From the NCBI RefSeq assembly GCF_024166365.1, contig NC_064844.1:3742001-3806000 (forward strand): 64,000 nt of DNA. Reading direction: 5' to 3'. Under the pieces are notes generated by a model that did no database searches, was not told where the DNA came from, and was given only the letters and a program-made list of their open reading frames with translations. Numbering within the stretch: position 1 is the first letter of the stretch; each line of letters begins with the position of its first letter. This DNA is from Elephas maximus indicus. Lineage: Eukaryota; Chordata; Mammalia; Proboscidea; Elephantidae. Shown piece after piece: positions 10,945-22,529 of the stretch. The translations under genes were made by a program, and so were the position numbers.

Positions 10945-11943
10945 CTCATTACAATATGTTGAGTTGAAAATTTCTGGCTTTCTCTTCACTCCTCAATTGG
11001 GAAATCATCCGACGCTAGTGGCAGTGGCAGAAGCTGGCAAACTGTCTGCTTTCTAAATGCAAACACATTTCTTCCACACAAAGACAACAGAAGCAAAGGA
11101 ACGAAGGCTGGCTTTTGACAACATAAATGGATATATTGAATTAGAAAAGTATTCTGAAGACTTTCCTGCCTCCAAATTATTCTCCAAAGCTAATAGTTAA
11201 GGGCATGGATTTCTCACTGGATAGCACCAAAGCGCAAGGCAATCTCTCTCCACAGGGAAGGAAGTAGGCAGGCACTTTGCCTGGGCAGAACATTTCACCA
11301 CTGAATGACAGATTGCCTTCAGATGGCAACTTCCTTGAGGGTTGAGTCTCTCTCTCTCTATTATATTCCGAATTGCACCTAAAACACGAAGGACCTTCAA
11401 AGAATATTGGTTTGTGACAGACAAAATGGGTCACTTACACTGTACATCAGTACCAAAAACTTTAATGGACTCGAGTAAGGTCATTTCACTGCTACCAATG
11501 AGCCAGAGAAGAAACGACTAGAGGAGACAACCCTTTGACAGGTTCTTCTATGAATGCTCTCCTAACTGGACCAAAATGGAACTGCAAGTCCAGAAACAAA
11601 AAAATAGCATGAGATGTGCTGCAGACCCCTAATATGCTGATAGGTTTACTTGGGGCATATTTTTTCTTGATAAGATGTATTTCATGCTGCTTAGAAAAAA
11701 ACTAAAAGGCACTGGATTCATGGCAACACATCCAAACATCAATTTTGCTAAATGACCATTTCGGGTAAGTGACTGAAATGTGTACTGCTGTCAGTCATTC
11801 TTATTGTCACCCAAATTAAATGCTGATAGAAACAGCTATAAAACTGACAACACAACTGCAGCATCTAGTGAAGGCTTTATTGTGCATTTACACTACAAAC
11901 ATGTGGTCTTTATATAACTAGTGTGGCTACACGACAAAATAAT
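10945..11943. other. Unassigned noncoding sequence
   Basis: No gene or confidently named repeat. Short frames at 11177-11434 (-) overlap each other in two phases, which argues against coding. Confidence 0.35.
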
Positions 11944-11974
11944 CTGGAAAGTAATAGACTAAATTACTTTCCAG
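11944..11974. repeat. Perfect hairpin abutting the trinucleotide array
   Basis: The 11-bp arms ctggaaagtaa (11944-11954) and ttactttccag (11964-11974) are perfect reverse complements around a 9-base loop. The right arm ends where the repeat array begins. Confidence 0.9.
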
Positions 11975-12520
11975 TAGCAGTAGTAGTAATAGCAATAATA
12001 GTAGTTGTAACAGTAGTAGTAATAATTTTCTTAGTAGTAATGGTAGTAGCAGTGGTAACAGTAACAGCAGCAGTAACAGTAATAGTGGTAGTAGTAGTAA
12101 TAGTAGTCATTGTAGTAGCAATAGTAGTAGCAGTAATAATAGTAGTAGTAGGAATAGTAGTAGTAGTGGTCAGCAAATAGTAGTAGTAATAATAGTCACA
12201 GTAGTAGTGGTAGTAATAATAGTAGTAGTAGTAATATGTAGTAGTGGTAATAGTGATAGCGGTAATAGTAGTAATAGTATTCATAGTAATAGTAGTAATA
12301 TACTAGTCATAGTAGTAATATTAATAGTGGTGGTAGCAGTAGTAGTAGTGGTCATTATTGTAGTAGTAATAATAGTAATAGTGACAGTAGTAGTAGTAAT
12401 AGACACAGTAGTAGTAATAGTACTCGTAGTAGTGGTAGTAGTAATAGCAGTAGTAGTAATAATAGCCGTAGTAGTAGTAGTAATAGTGGTAGTAGTAATC
12501 ATAGTAGTAGTAGTAGTAGA
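11972..12520. repeat. Interrupted (AGT)n/(ACT)n trinucleotide array, about 549 bp
   Basis: Almost every triplet is agt, aat or a single-base variant (agc, agg, ggt, aca), in one consistent phase family. Because TAG/TAA fall in only one phase, the other phases are open on both strands and give long low-complexity frames (Val/Ile-rich on plus, Thr/Ile-rich on minus). Those frames are artefacts of the repeat and not genes. Confidence 0.95.
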
Positions 12521-13140
12521 AGGAAAACTATTTCCCACAATTCCCCTACCTTCATACAGCCCCTCTCAGTGCTTTCTCCTTTTCGTTTTTTTTTCTTCAA
12601 GTGATGAACATATAACACTAGGTAGCAGTTTTTAGCTTTCACTTACCGACTACCAGTCACCACAGAGTCACCTAGCCACTGTCCTCCTAGTGACAGGGTG
12701 ATGGAAAATTATCATTGAAATAAACACCAGAAGAGCTATTCTTAAATGAACCATCTTTACATAATTGCGCTAATAGCTTCAATAATTTTAACTGAATTTT
12801 CTCAATTATGAAGACTGATATTCCTTATCAAAATGGTGGGAAATCATTTTATGATTACAGACAAACAGAAACTGAACGTCCTTCCACACACACTTTTCTC
12901 CCTCATGGACAAAAGGGAAAAGGTGAGCAGCCTTTCTCCCTGCGAATGTGGCTTGAAATTCCACAATACAAGGACCACGGGAGAATGTCATCTCCACCCG
13001 TTTGTTCCACTAGTTGGGTCAATACTATGAACTTCCCTACCTCATTAAGCAGGACAGTATGACAATATGAGTTCTGATCTGCCATGAAAGCAAGGCTCTC
13101 TCAGCAAATTCAAGCATGTAGGTAGCTGGAGAGACCTCCA
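12521..13140. other. Unassigned noncoding sequence
   Basis: No named repeat. Several overlapping short frames occur at 12800-13085 on both strands with no shared protein signature. Confidence 0.35.
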
Positions 13141-13343
13141 GGGGTCCTGATGGCGCAATGGTTAAAGCACGAACTGAAAGGCTTGCGGTTTGAACTCACC
13201 AGCAATTCTTCAGGAGGAAGATGTGGTGGTCTGCTTCCATAAAGACTACAGCCGAGGAAACCCTACTAGGCAGTTCTACTCTGTCCTATATGGTCACTAT
13301 GAGTCAGAATCAACTTGACGGCAGTGGGTTTGGTTTTTTGGTT
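13141..13343 (+). mobile_element. AfroSINE-type SINE, long form
   Basis: Has the additional middle block 'gaagatgtggtggtctgctt' / 'ccataaagactacagcc' between head and body that the short form lacks, then 'gcagttctactctgtcctat' and the standard tail ending in 'ggtttggttttttgg'. Confidence 0.86.
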
Positions 13344-14964
13344 CAGAGAAGCCTCAGTTACTCGAAATCCAAGCGTGCCATCTCTGAACCTTGTCAAGAG
13401 CTTCCCCGTGGTGCTGAAACAGATCACTGCCCTAAAGAGTCTAAGTGCAGGTGCTTCTTTGCTTTCTCGTCTTTTTTCCATCAGCAAGAGAGTGAACAAC
13501 ACAAGAGAATTCTAGTAGAAGGATCTAGAGTCTTTCTAATCCCTTCCCTGACACTTCATGGGCAGGCCATTTTTTCTCACCAAACCTCAACCTCCCAGTC
13601 TGAGAAACGGGGACAATAACAGCGCTCATTTTGCGGAGTCATTGTAGGAATCTGAGAAAATGTGCCTTTAGGGGCTACGTAGACTTCAGGATATTATACA
13701 CTTTTATTCTTGAGAACGTAATTATGGCTTATTAGTGTCAGCACATCAGATTAGGATAATGGGTGTCTTGGCATGTTTAGAACTAGCAAAATCAGAAAAT
13801 AATTCCTACTGATCTCATAACAGGCATAGAAATATAAAGCTAAAAAAACTGGCCACTTGAAATTAAGTATCTCTGTTCCCTCTTATTTTTAGACTACGTA
13901 CAATTCAATATTGTAACTCTCTACTTTTATTAACTGCCAAAATCAATCTCAGAATTCATTTTCCCAATACTCTAGAATAAAAAGGATAGGATTTTTTTTT
14001 CCCTAGACACACATATGCAGTTTCATCTACATGGGTGCATTTCCGAGGCATTATTTAAGCCATAGTGTATGTAATGAACAAACTGTAATCATATCTTTGT
14101 CCCAACTCAATTACAAAATGAACTCATAACTTAGAGCCCCGCAATAAATATCTATTTCCAATTTTAGGCTGGTCATTAAATACGGTTCACGCTAGGAATC
14201 TGTTAAATGAAAAAATGTTACGATTCACTTACATCACTTAGAGCACATTGATTCTGATGACTCTTAATCCACATAAAACAAGTGGTTCATCTACCGAGAA
14301 AACAGTGTTTCAGGAAAATTCCACTCAACGCGCAAGAAGGCGTTGCTCTATGCAGTTTTCTTCCACGGCCCATCCTGTGACGGTCTCGTCATGCACCTTC
14401 TGTGGACATGAGAGCTGATGTTTATTTCTGCACATCCTGTCTCCCTCCGTCTCTGTCTCTCTTGCGTGTGTGCTCACGGGCACGCACACAAACGCACGCA
14501 CGGTCTTATCCCTCTGTAGCACACCTTTTTTCCTCTGAATGTTGGTGGTAACTTCCTTTCACTATCCTCCCTACCTATCACATCCTACCCTACAAAAAAA
14601 TTGCAATTAATTACTCACCTACATTCATGCTGAGTGATAAAGCTTCAAAAAAATATAAAACCCTGGGGTAACTGCAATTTAATAGGCAGTACTTTTCTAT
14701 CCAGCAAAACTATCCTTCACCTAGAAATCCCTGGGGCGGGGGGGGGGGAACACCTGTTTTGAGATGTTAGTAGCTCTGTTATTTTGAATGAGTCATCCTC
14801 TTGGCTCCACTTCTTTATCTGTGAAGTAAGAGAACTGACTATAGGAAATACCTAACCTTTGACCTTTTTTTTTTTTAATCTAAAGAAACCTGATGGTTTC
14901 ATATGGTGTAACTTAATAGACTAGAGGTTATAATCATAAATACTCCCTTAGCTCAGGAAAAAAA
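13344..14964. other. Unassigned noncoding sequence with a G-run
   Basis: No gene seen. A G-rich run interrupted by one C lies at 14733-14748. A GTGC/CACG-rich patch with several CpGs lies near 14465-14505. The 132-codon frame at 13221-13619 begins inside the SINE and has no domain. Confidence 0.35.
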
Positions 14965-15117
14965 TCCAAACCAAACCTGTTGCTGTTTGAGTGGATTCCA
15001 ACTCAAAGCAACCCTATAGGACAGAGCAGAACTGTCCCATAGGGTTTCCAAGGAGAGGCTGGTGGATTCAAACTTTCAAACTTTTGGTTAGCAGCTGATT
15101 TCTTAACCACTGTGCCA
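14965..15117 (-). mobile_element. AfroSINE-type SINE, short form, antisense
   Basis: Antisense tail 'gagtggattccaactcaaag', body 'acagagcagaactgtcccat' and head 'ggttagcagctgatttctta' read in order, ending at 'accactgtgcc'. Confidence 0.85.
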
Positions 15118-15500
15118 AACGTGTCATATAGTAATTGTGAGAAAATGTGAAGTATTGGAGCCTATAGCAACCTGAAGAACCCATGTCTCAGGTGAAGAGA
15201 TTCAAATTGAAAACAAACAGACAAACAAGCAAAAACCACTACGCAAGTTGACCGTGCCATTGGAACTGAACGACACTGAGGTGAAGGCCGGTGGGTCACC
15301 AGTTTGTGAGTGCTGAACCCAATGGTTACAGAAATTCCCTCCAGTTCTAGCTTTCTATGATTCTATAAAATGCATTAAGCTGGGGCTGGTAGTTTTTAAA
15401 AATACTATATTTGCTTTTAAGCACCTCATAGAAGACAGCATTAAGGAACTATGCTAAAATGTAATAAATGCAGCAGGTAATATTCTGTGTCTGCCGCTGT

Positions 15501-15654
15501 GGGGCCTTGGTGGTGCAGTGGTTAAGAGCTATCACTACTAACCAAAAGATCTGCATTTCAAAACCACCAGCTGCTCCTTGGAAATCCTATGGGGAAGTTC
15601 TGCTCTGTCCTATAGGGTCACTATGAGTCCAAATCGATTTGACAGGAAGTGGTT
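15501..15654 (+). mobile_element. AfroSINE-type SINE, first of a head-to-tail pair
   Basis: Head 'ggtggtgcagtggttaagag' to tail 'actatgagtccaaatcgatt'. It ends directly against the next SINE with no spacer. Confidence 0.85.
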
Positions 15655-15812
15655 GGAAATCCTGGTCGCATAGTGGTTAGGTGCTACGACTGGTAACCAA
15701 AAGGTCGGCAGTTCAAATCCACCAGGCACTCCTTAAAAACTCTATGGGGCAGTTCTACCCTGTCCTAAAGAGTCTCTATGAGTTGGAATCAATTTGACGG
15801 CAATGAGTTTAC
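15655..15812 (+). mobile_element. AfroSINE-type SINE, second of a head-to-tail pair
   Basis: Starts 'ggaaatcctggtcgcatagt' and ends 'ttgacggcaatgagttt'. The two copies differ at many positions, so this is more likely an insertion into the tail of the first than a fresh tandem duplication. Confidence 0.85.
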
Positions 15813-18061
15813 GGGCCCCTATAAACACAAGCCTCCAACAATAGCCACCATGATTAGGAAACTAGAAAGCAGGAAAGATGACAAGCCAACATGAATGAAA
15901 GAGGAAAGTCAGTTAACTTCCAAATTTTCACCATGACAAATACAGAGGTCGTAGGGCTCTATTCTACCTTCTCCAGTCCAGAAAATGACACACTTCTCGT
16001 CAACGGTTATAAACAGTAAGTGAGCAACACTGAAGCCCATTACATACTATCGTTGTGAAGACACAGGCAACAAATTAGTCTGAATTTTTTAAACAGAAGA
16101 AAAGAAACCGAAAGTTGTCTTCCACTATTTAAAAAGTGTCTTCATGAATCCCATACATATTGTCTGAGAAGAGCTCCTGCTTCCCCATTCTGAGCATTTG
16201 CTAGAAAACAGACAGCAAACCCAAGCCACGCAAGAATGAAAATGCCAACATGTGAGTCTGGTTAGGTTAAATGCATACTCATAATGGGTTATAGGTTTAA
16301 AAAATCAATTTTACCCACTTGAGTCAACTGTGGAAGTCTTGCTATTGACCACGTTTACTCAACTGTCTGCCACATAGATCTTACAGCTATTTCAGGACTT
16401 ATCTATAAATGATATGCATATAGCTCACTCTCTTAAAAAAAAAAAAAGTGATTTAAAAAATCTTTGCTTTGCGCTACCCTTTAATGGGGAAATGTCACCA
16501 GATCAAAATATCTGTATTTATTATGTAGATCTTTATGAGAACATTCACTGACTACAAACAGAGCAACTATCCTAAGAAGTACATGGGTATTTTAAAGGTG
16601 TATTTATTACAATAAAAAGGTAATATACTTCAAAGTTTTACAAAGAAAAAGAGAAATACATATCTTCTGCTTTTCTCTCCTGCTTACCAAAGACTCCACA
16701 TGACCAGATCTGGGATCTGATTCCATTTCAAAATGTATGTAAGTGTGCTAATTGTATTTCTAAGGACATGAGCACTAGAGTTGCACAGCACTGATAAGGT
16801 GTGGCAAGTTGTGAACACATTTTTACCAATGAGATAGACAAAGAAGATGCAAAATTAAAAAAAGACGTGAAGTTTCTAATTCCTTGGTTACATTTTTAAG
16901 TAATACGGAACACCAAATTCTTGAACAAAATATATTCATTTCAGCCTTCTTTCTGTTAAGCCTAGGTGCTTATAAAATATGGATGTCTAGAATTTACATA
17001 GATTCTGAAAAAAAAAAATCACTGCAATCTGGCTAAAAACGTTCCTGGAAGATTTATGATAAGACTTATGATGATGACTCATCACTGTCTTACAGTTTCA
17101 AGCATCACGTCTGATGAAGAAAAGCATGTGTCCACCCCTATGAAGACAGAACAGCATTTTACAAAATCACCATTTTTATAAGGAAGACATTGGATTAACC
17201 TAAGCAGGTGTGTGATCATCAGCTTCAAATATCTTTGACACAACTAACTTAAAGTCATTGAAAAACATTAGTGGTTCTCTCATACTCTCTTCGATCTTCT
17301 CACTACTGTCTCAAACATGGACTAGCTTAGCTACAATTTACCAGTTAATCGTACACACACTTGAAAAACACGATTGATATCCGAAATGAAAAAAGTCATG
17401 TAGACTTGGAAAATCTCGGCATTAGAGGAAACCTATAAGCCAGGTGAAAACTCCAGCGCTTACAGGGGCCAGGAAGGTAAAGAGACTCTGAGGAGGATAG
17501 CGTTGGCGTGACAACCATCTCAAGAAACAACAGCTACTTCCCTCTGGCAGGCTTGTCACTTAGAAAGGTTAGTCCACCATGCCAGATCTTCTAGTTTTTC
17601 AAGAGAAGCTGGAAATCTGGATCTTGTGAATTCTCTGAACTTTTAAATCTTGGCAACTACTTCGAAAAGTATGAAATCCAAAAGGGACAGAAAAAATATG
17701 TCTGTAGACCACAGCTTGCCTGCCTCCGGGGCCCAGGTTAACACATTGTGCGTAAGTTATCAGCCACGTGTATTTCAGGAAGGCTTTCTGACTTGCGTCT
17801 CTTATTGCTGCCTTCCTGGCAGGTTGCTGTTTGAAAGCTTCTAAGTACGAAGAATTCAGCTTTCCTTTTTTTTAAGTCACAGTCCCTATTGTGGACAGCT
17901 CTTCCTTGAGTCAAAATTCACCATCATCATTGTTTCTAGAGCCACCCACCCTTCAGGATCACTAGAAATCTTCTTCAACATGAAAAGCTTTCAAATACTT
18001 GAAGACACAGGTGTACAATATGTGTTTGGATTTATAAACAAGTTTAAACACTTTTAAACTC
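15813..18061. other. Unassigned, largely repeat-free AT-rich sequence
   Basis: About 2.2 kb without a recognised repeat or gene. It includes an A-run at 16436-16447. It could contain old unrecognised repeats or conserved noncoding sequence, and nothing in it is diagnostic. Confidence 0.35.
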
Positions 18062-18122
18062 ATATATATGTATGTGTGTGTGTATATATATAGCTATATA
18101 CACATATATCGAGAGAGAGAGA
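18062..18122. repeat. Compound TA/TG/GA microsatellite
   Basis: Alternates TATG/TGTG/TATA and ends in a (GA)n run directly upstream of a SINE. Confidence 0.9.
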
Positions 18123-18129
18123 CAGAAAG

Positions 18130-18320
18130 AGTCCCTGGGTAGAACAAACAGTTAAGCACTCGGCTCCAAGCCCAAAGCTTGGTGGTTCAAAGCCACCCAG
18201 AGGCACCTCAGAAGACAGGCTTGGAGATTTGTTTTCAGAAAACCCTATGGAGCTGTTCTATTCTGCACACACGGGGTCACCATGACTCAGAATCAACTTG
18301 ACGTTAACTAACGACAACAG
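18130..18320 (+). mobile_element. AfroSINE-related SINE, third body type
   Basis: The head is 'gtccctgggtagaacaaaca', then 'cacccagaggcacctcagaa', 'ttttcagaaaaccctatgga' and 'cacggggtcaccatgactca', ending in an AAC-like run. The body differs from the short and long forms but the RTE-like tail is the same. By eye the head of this form is closest to tRNA-Asn (inference). Confidence 0.8.
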
Positions 18321-18340
18321 AAAATTTCCTGCCTACCTGC

Positions 18341-18399
18341 CCGCCCACCCACCCACCCATCCATCTACCCACCCACCCACCCACCTATCCATCCATCTG
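18341..18399. repeat. (CCCA)n/(ATCC)n microsatellite
   Basis: Runs of cccaccca pass into atccatccat. Confidence 0.9.
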
Positions 18400-18409
18400 G
18401 ACATAGACA

Positions 18410-18524
18410 GTAAGAATCATATATATATATAATGACATGTATATTTGACTATGATACATAGGCTTATGATTATGATTCTTACCTATATTATTATACATAT
18501 ATATGATATATATATGATTCTTAC
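18410..18524. repeat. AT-rich inverted repeat with 19-bp perfect arms
   Basis: gtaagaatcatatatatat (18410-18428) is the exact reverse complement of 18506-18524, with a 77-base spacer. A third partial copy of the right arm (atgattcttac) lies at 18472-18482, so alternative pairings are possible. Confidence 0.85.
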
Positions 18525-18530
18525 AACTTA

Positions 18531-19704
18531 AGGATATCAGATAATTTTTCCTTCATATGATTTAAAATAAAAAAAAAGGCAGAAATAACATCAGATTAGG
18601 TGCTTAAAAAATGAAGCATGTTGTTCACAGAGCTCTTGCCCGATTAAGAGGAGAAGGGTCTCTTTGGGAGGCTGACGCCTTCCCAATCCTGTAATGCAAT
18701 GAGCTCATTCCTTCACTCCGGGCACCGCACCGATGCTGTGGACAATGGCCCTGTCCATTTCCTCACATTTATAACTCTGAAATACTACATCCCGCCCTCT
18801 TATCCTCAATCAATTCCTCTCATACATGCATCCAATTCAAAATTCCACTTCTGGCCTTCAGCTCTCAGTGGCCCGCAGCAGTCTACCCCACATCCTCTCG
18901 CTCTTTCTAATCTCTCCAAACCACTGTCTCCTTCTCCTTTTCCCCAGAAACTAGTTCCTTTCCTGCCTGCCCTTTTGAACAGCCTCCCAATCAGTCTCCA
19001 TCCTGGCAACTCCCCGTTTATTGCCATTTCTCAGCTGCCCATCCCCCAAGTATGGTTCCATATAAAAGACCTGCAGAGATAATTATTGGAGACGTTTTAT
19101 AAAACAGTTGTGTGATGCTATGAATTTGTCACCTGTATTTAGCTGTTGAAAAGTCCAAGTTGGACATGAATAAATAGCATTGTGCTTTTTTTTTTTTTTT
19201 TTTGCCTTCAGACATGTGAAAATGTGATTTTGTGATGGGTTTTTTGGGGGTGGAAATTTTGCCTTCTGTTCCCCTTGGTGAGGTGGTCCCCAGTATCAGC
19301 ATTTCCTATGGAGTAAGTAAAGGGCCTTGAGTTACAACAGCCATATCACTTCCCTTTTAATGAAGAAAAGAAGGATAACATGAAATCCTCACAAGTGCTA
19401 AAAAGATAGCAGTTTATTTAAAGAAAGTATTTACACTCTGCACTAATTACTTAGGTGTGCTCACCTGGATCCCAAGGCAGAACTCAACATTCTTCAACGT
19501 GTCATTAAATTAAATTCATGAAGAGATGTGACTTTAAATCAAAAACATGCTTCAGGAGTCTGAAATATAATATCTTTGAACATTCTCGCTTTAAAAAAAA
19601 AAAAAACAGAAGAAAAAAAAAACTAATAGCCTCCTCCTTTGAGGCAAATAACATATACATTTATATAACTGGGCATATACTCTCTGCATAAATATAACAT
19701 GACT
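18531..19704. other. Unassigned sequence with a pyrimidine-rich block
   Basis: 18690-19082 is C/T-rich and gives a 127-codon frame (18699-19082, +) with a low-complexity Ser/Pro/Leu composition. No domain or codon-level sign of a gene is visible, and it may be an old unrecognised repeat. Poly(T) at 19186-19203. Confidence 0.35.
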
Positions 19705-19761
19705 GCCCTCATTTGACTGAAGTTATTTTTTTTTGGGTTTGGCCCTCATTTGACTGAAGTT
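19705..19761. mobile_element. Probable tail-only retroposon insertion between 20-bp direct repeats
   Basis: gccctcatttgactgaagtt occurs exactly at 19705-19724 and 19742-19761. Only 17 bases (atttttttttgggtttg) lie between, resembling the GGGTTTGG/T-rich end of the local SINEs. This fits a target duplication around a SINE truncated to its last bases. Confidence 0.6.
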
Positions 19762-19977
19762 TTATAGCAGAGGAAGTATTCCATCATCTCACTTATTTTA
19801 CAATGTGGGAAAGAATTTGATGAAAAGAAAAATTTAGATGGACCAGTTTAGAGAAAGCAATTTCAACTATTCTTCCCAGATTTAGTAATGACATATTTGT
19901 TTGTTTTTTGGTACAGATTCTTTCCTGAATTTTCTACAGCTCAAAGGATTCACTCTTTTCTCTTTATTTCTCTCTTC

Positions 19978-20930
19978 CACTCAATATTTACTGAGCGCCT
20001 ACTATGTTTAAGGAAGTGTAGTAGGCACTGGGATAAAAATGGAGAACAAGAGAGACAGGGTCTCTGTCTTCATGGATTTTATCATCCCATTTGGATAGTA
20101 AAGGTATCATATTACCGTCTTTAGTTACAATTTGTGGTAACTGTTGGATGAAGGAGGCTAGTAGGATATAAGGAGAGCATGTATCTGGAGGACCTGAAGG
20201 TCAGCAAATGCTTCTTTTAGGAAGTGAAAAAGTAGCAATTAATTACCTGGCATGTGGAGGAGGGTGGGTGTTTCTTGAGAAAGGGAACAGAGAGTTTGAA
20301 GGCCCTCAACCAGAAGGGGCATGGTGCACTAAATGGCCTTGGGTTCAGAGAGTGAGCAAGACTAGTGCTCAAAGTATAGGAAAGGCAGATTTCCCTTTTG
20401 ATTCTTAGCCTTAGAATGGGAAAAGAATTTTGATTCTTAGCTTTAGAGCAGTGAGAAGCTAATTAGAAAAAAAAAAAAAAAAGATAGAAAATAGATTGGA
20501 AGAGCTAAGTGAGAATACCAGGTAGGAGGTCAAGTGGTCAGGGAAAGATATAGAGGTAGCCTGATCTAGAACGATGACACTGTACATGGACAGAAGTGGA
20601 CAAACCCATGAGAAATTTAGGAGGTAAGGCTGGTAGAGAAGGTGGTGAATGTTTGGAGATGGAGTGTGAGAGACAGGATGAAAGGCTGCTGTAGAGAAAA
20701 CTGGAAGAAGAGTGGGTGCGAGGGATGGACAATGAGCGAAGGTTTTAAGAGGCTGAGTTTGAAGGGAAGTCCATGCTAGAGATATGCACTCACCAACCAT
20801 TGGTGCAATGACATTGCAATGTGGAACGTAATTAAAGCCAAAAGCATGAGTAAGATTGCCTGGGGAGAGAGGCATACAGTGCAGAGAAGAGAAAGACAAA
20901 GCTTTGAAACCTTCAAGCACTTAAAGATTG
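19978..20930 (-). mobile_element. Old L2-like LINE, antisense
   Basis: Starts like the reversed L2 3' end ('gagcgcctactatgtt', 'gtaggcactgggata'), then a long purine-rich stretch ('ggaggtaaggctggtagaga', 'agaggctgagtttgaaggg') as expected further into the element. The minus-strand frame of 153 codons at 20459-20920 lies inside and is probably a decayed relic or chance. A local 33-bp duplication (ttttgattcttag) lies at about 20396-20445. Confidence 0.55.
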
Positions 20931-20967
20931 GGAAGAAAATAGTAAGTTGATAAAGGCTATTGAGTAG

Positions 20968-21181
20968 GAGTAGCCTGGTCGTGCAGTGGTTAACCGCTTG
21001 GCTGCTAATGGAAAACTCAGCGGTTGAAACCCACCAGCCACTCCATGGGAGAAAGATGTGGCAGTCAGCTTCTGTAATGGTTTACAGCCTGAAACCCTAT
21101 GGGGCAGCTCTACTCTGTCCTACAGGGGTGGCTGTGAGTCAGAATCAAGTCGATGGCAATGTGTTTGGTTTTTGGTTTTTA
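20968..21181 (+). mobile_element. AfroSINE-type SINE, long form
   Basis: Head 'cgtgcagtggttaaccgctt', the middle block 'gagaaagatgtggcagtcag', body 'ggggcagctctactctgtcc', tail 'gagtcagaatcaagtcgatg' and the end GGTTTTTGG. Confidence 0.86.
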
Positions 21182-21251
21182 GCCAGACTCATAAAAGGAA
21201 AGCCAAAAGACGTAGTGTCATAAGCCAAAGTAAGTACTTTTTTGTTGATTT

Positions 21252-21407
21252 AACCCCATTTCCATCAAGTCAATTCCGACTCACAGCAACCCTATAGGAC
21301 AGAGTAGAACTGCCCAATAGAGTCTCCAAGGAGTAGCTGGTGGATTCGAACTGCCAACCTTTTGGTTAGCAGCTGTAGCTCTTAACCACTGCACCACCAG
21401 GGCTCCA
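21252..21407 (-). mobile_element. AfroSINE-type SINE, short form, antisense, with target duplication
   Basis: Runs from the antisense tail 'caagtcaattccgactcaca' to 'ctgcaccaccagggctcc'. It is flanked by tttgttgattt (21241-21251) and tttgttcattt (21408-21418), a one-mismatch target duplication. Confidence 0.88.
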
Positions 21408-21419
21408 TTTGTTCATTTA

Positions 21420-22529
21420 GGAGAGACTAAAACAATGTCAAAAGACGCTGGCTGAGATGTTCACGAACAGTAAGAAGCAAAAATGCAGCTGGATTTCACG
21501 TGTAAATAATGTTGGCCCTACCAACAACTATTCTGACTCGATGACGGAAACCCAAGTAGAGTACATTGAGGGGTTCAAGAGAGGTAAGGAAATAGACGCA
21601 GTTCAAAAATTTTTAGTGAAACTTGGGAAGTTTGACTAAATGTCGCAAAATATGTTGGCCATATCTAGGAATGTCTTAAGTCCTGAATCTTCAGGGAAAG
21701 AAAAACAACTATCATTTCACACATTGTCACAGCTAAGAAGTCTCTCAATTCCTGCCTCCCTCTTCCCGCCTCCTCTCCCACTCAGGCAGAAATTTCCTAT
21801 TCCAACCTTCCCTTCCAACTTTGTGCCCACTCACTTCTCTCTCCTACCCTTTCTCTCTCCAGACTTTGAGCATCCGAAGCAAGAGGAGCTTCAGATGGCA
21901 ATTCCGTAGGCAGGGGACGTTTTATAATGTGATTGTTCAGACATATTCTGGAGACACATTTAACTCATGAGTCTTGCAGTTCAAAAGACTGATGGCTGAT
22001 AATTTCTTAAGAAAAGGCATAAGGACTTGATTTTTTAATGTAATAGGGAGTTAAATAAAAAATGTCACCGTTCACTTGTGCTACCTCAACCATAACAGTA
22101 CTGCATTGAAATTGTCCTTATCTATTCAATAACTAACTGTATCTTGTCATGTAAAAGCTCTGACATGACAATTAACATCTCTTGTTATTCTGCAAGTAAA
22201 ATTAAATCATTCGCTAGTAAAATAGAATAAAGACAACCAGAAAAGGCAGATATGCCACCTATCTTCTATCCTATTCCACCCCCTCCCCACCCGTGCCTTT
22301 TTCTCTGTAAATTAGAGAAAGAGGGAAAAAAGGCTTTTGACATTTGTCCCATGATGTCATAGAGGACTCACCCAGCATATGATGTGTCAGAGCCGATTCA
22401 GTGCTATAAAGTTACCCCACTCATTGGAAGGAGACAGGAATAGGCAAAATGCTATGCACTGAGCCCACCATGGTTCGCCTTTCCAAAGCCCCTCTCACGA
22501 CCTTCCAAGTGTGTCTGTGAGGATGAAGG
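21420..22529. other. Unassigned noncoding sequence
   Basis: Two short open frames abut at 21457-21639 and 21640-21909 (+) but lack any domain. The second is a C/T-rich stretch ending in a splice-acceptor-like 'ctctctccag' near 21860, without a convincing exon after it. Confidence 0.35.

Noticed and set aside
11923-12635. Long open frames on both strands rich in Val/Ile or Thr
   Set aside because: They are translations of the AGT/ACT trinucleotide array. Low complexity and simultaneous openness on both strands rule out a gene.
13221-13619. 132-codon plus-strand frame
   Set aside because: Starts inside a long-form SINE and continues into unassigned sequence without a domain.
18699-19082. 127-codon frame in a pyrimidine-rich block
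   Set aside because: Composition bias explains the openness. No domain, no promoter, no splice context.
21860-21909. Possible exon after a splice-acceptor-like pyrimidine tract
   Set aside because: No donor, reading-frame support or neighbouring exon could be found. The tract is part of a longer C/T-rich block.
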